Assembly (NCBI GenBank): GCA_015178975.1
Contig: WHVD01000032.1
Coordinates: 496,001 to 560,000 of the forward strand
From: Hysterangium stoloniferum
Taxonomy: Eukaryota > Basidiomycota > Agaricomycetes > Hysterangiales > Hysterangiaceae
Length of the DNA: 64,000 bases
Direction of reading: 5' to 3'
The notes under the pieces: generated by a model
The model's input: the letters and a program-made list of their open reading frames with translations, nothing else
Told to the model about the DNA's origin: nothing
The model's database searches: none
Shown here: in pieces, positions 63,170 to 64,000 of the stretch
How positions within the stretch are numbered: the stretch's first letter is position 1
Layout of the letters: the number at the start of each line of letters is the position of its first letter
Made by a program: the position numbers and the translations under genes

Positions 63170-63383
63170 CAGTGGGTCAAAAAACTGCCCCAATGTTTGT
63201 GCATTTTAGAAAGATTGATATTGTGTGAAGGAATGATATCAGCAAAAATTCTGAACAATTCACATGATATACTAGAACATGTTGGCTATCTACCAACTTA
63301 AGAAATTATGTGATTCTGATCAAAACTCTTTGCTCAATAAATCAAACAAAATAATCACTCATTGGGGCAGTTTTTTGACCCTC
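63170..63383. repeat. Tc1/mariner-like MITE, 214 bp (second of a pair), TA target duplication
   Basis: The left end CAGTGGGTCAAAAAACTGCC and the inverted right end GAGGGTCAAAAAACTGCC both continue CCAATG, with TA on each side (63168-63169 and 63384-63385). Same length and layout as 62232-62445, with related subterminal bases (ATGTTT...TTTTAGA). Confidence 0.85.
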
Positions 63384-63529
63384 TATTATTTTCTCTGCTT
63401 TTCAATGTTACACACTAGTATAAGGTAGGGGTGGGTCATGTGAATCATCAACATGTCATGTGACCTTATTTGTATCAATTTAGCATGTTGAACTTTGTTC
63501 ATTCATCTCCTTGACTCCTTACCACCACT

Positions 63530-64000
63530 ATGAAATCCATCTCTGCTGAAAAGCATTCTTCTGTTGTTTCTCTCCTCAGTGAGGGGTATTCCCATTGTCA
63601 AATTCAACCTAGGACTGGCCTGGGGAAGGGTACTATTGGCAGAATCAGTAGGGAGGTAGAGAGGGATAAGGAAAATCATCCTGGCGGCCATTCTTCCAAG
63701 CTTTTCCCTTATGATAAACAGTCAATTATCTGTCAAATCAGCTCTGGGAAGCTTGACAATGCTGTCCAAGCCACCCAATTCATAAATTCCATCATATCTA
63801 CCTTTGTCACTCCTCAGACTGTTAGGAATGTGTTGAAGGAAGCTGGCTTTAGGTCAGCAACAAAGAAGAAAGTCCCTATGCTCAAGGGGTCTCATCATCA
63901 GCAACATCTAAAGTTTGCCCAATACTATAAAAATTGGACTATGGAGGACTGGAAGAGGGTGTTGTGGACTGATGAGACAAAAATGAATAGGATTGGGTCA
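63530..64000 (+). CDS. Second Tc1-type transposase (runs off the window)
   Basis: Open from the ATG at 63530 to the last base (157 codons). The N-terminal helix-turn-helix part has VVSLLSEGYSHCQI ... GLGKGTIGRI and LDNAVQATQFINSIIS. The catalytic core begins with KKKVPMLKGSHHQQHLKFA and WKRVLWTDETKMNRIGS, where the Asp of TDET is the first DDE residue. It is a different subfamily from 62545-63169 (clearly divergent sequence) and undamaged as far as visible. Whether it is complete cannot be judged here. Confidence 0.88.
   Translation, partial: MKSISAEKHSSVVSLLSEGYSHCQIQPRTGLGKGTIGRISREVERDKENHPGGHSSKLFPYDKQSIICQISSGKLDNAVQATQFINSIISTFVTPQTVRNVLKEAGFRSATKKKVPMLKGSHHQQHLKFAQYYKNWTMEDWKRVLWTDETKMNRIGS

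Overview
This window looks like a transposon-rich, gene-poor stretch of a filamentous basidiomycete genome, most likely an agaricomycete. The evidence is indirect: short spliceosomal introns of about 50-70 nt with CTAAC/TTGAC-like branch sites, a Ty3/gypsy chromovirus, a LINE whose ORF2 carries an RNase H domain, a Crypton-type tyrosine recombinase, hAT, Tc1 and Helitron remnants, and old repeats that have almost no CpG, as expected where methylated CpG decays. No rRNA operon, CRISPR array or bacterial-style operon is present. The species cannot be named from the sequence.

Left part (1-20.3 kb). A Ty3/gypsy pol 3' end with a chromodomain is followed by an antisense three-exon gene, a polypurine tract and a 3' LTR. 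Next come a decayed Crypton recombinase and a decayed Ty3/gypsy RT-RNase H. A direct segmental duplication follows. Copy A spans 5.77-15.0 kb and has been expanded by two solo LTRs and by a third solo LTR that was itself split by a 6-kb LINE. Copy B spans 18.1-20.3 kb and still shows the empty sites. Both copies contain a fragment of a Gin4/Hsl1-like kinase gene. A putative type II membrane protein gene begins at the right edge of copy A. Copy B stops inside the same gene, at a CCCTAAA heptamer array.

Middle part (20.3-36.3 kb). Three damaged copies of one unrecognised gene family lie here: a serine/proline-rich, intron-rich N-terminal half followed by a C-terminal C2HC zinc-finger half. Two of them sit in a second large direct duplication (about 22.3-26.3 kb and 29.2-32.4 kb), again dated by solo LTRs with perfect target-site duplications and matching empty sites. 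The window's best intact gene follows: a seven-exon Gin4/Hsl1/Cdr2-type protein kinase (32918-36263, 996 codons plus stop).

Right part (36.3-64 kb). This is mostly repeats: a complete non-autonomous hAT element with an 8-bp target duplication, several MITEs, a family of Ty3/gypsy-type solo LTRs (one inserted inverted inside another), a tRNA-headed SINE candidate, a third kinase fragment, a decayed hAT transposase, a decayed Helitron and two Tc1-type transposases. The only intact gene here is a two-exon HD-domain protein of the cyanamide hydratase (Ddi2/3) family at 44928-45685. Its upstream region is present a second time, inverted, just upstream of the kinase gene.

Taken together, the two intact genes (kinase and HD hydrolase) are islands in DNA repeatedly copied, inverted and interrupted. 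Pieces of local genes (kinase exons 3-4, zinc-finger gene halves, the HD gene promoter) have been scattered within the same 64 kb.
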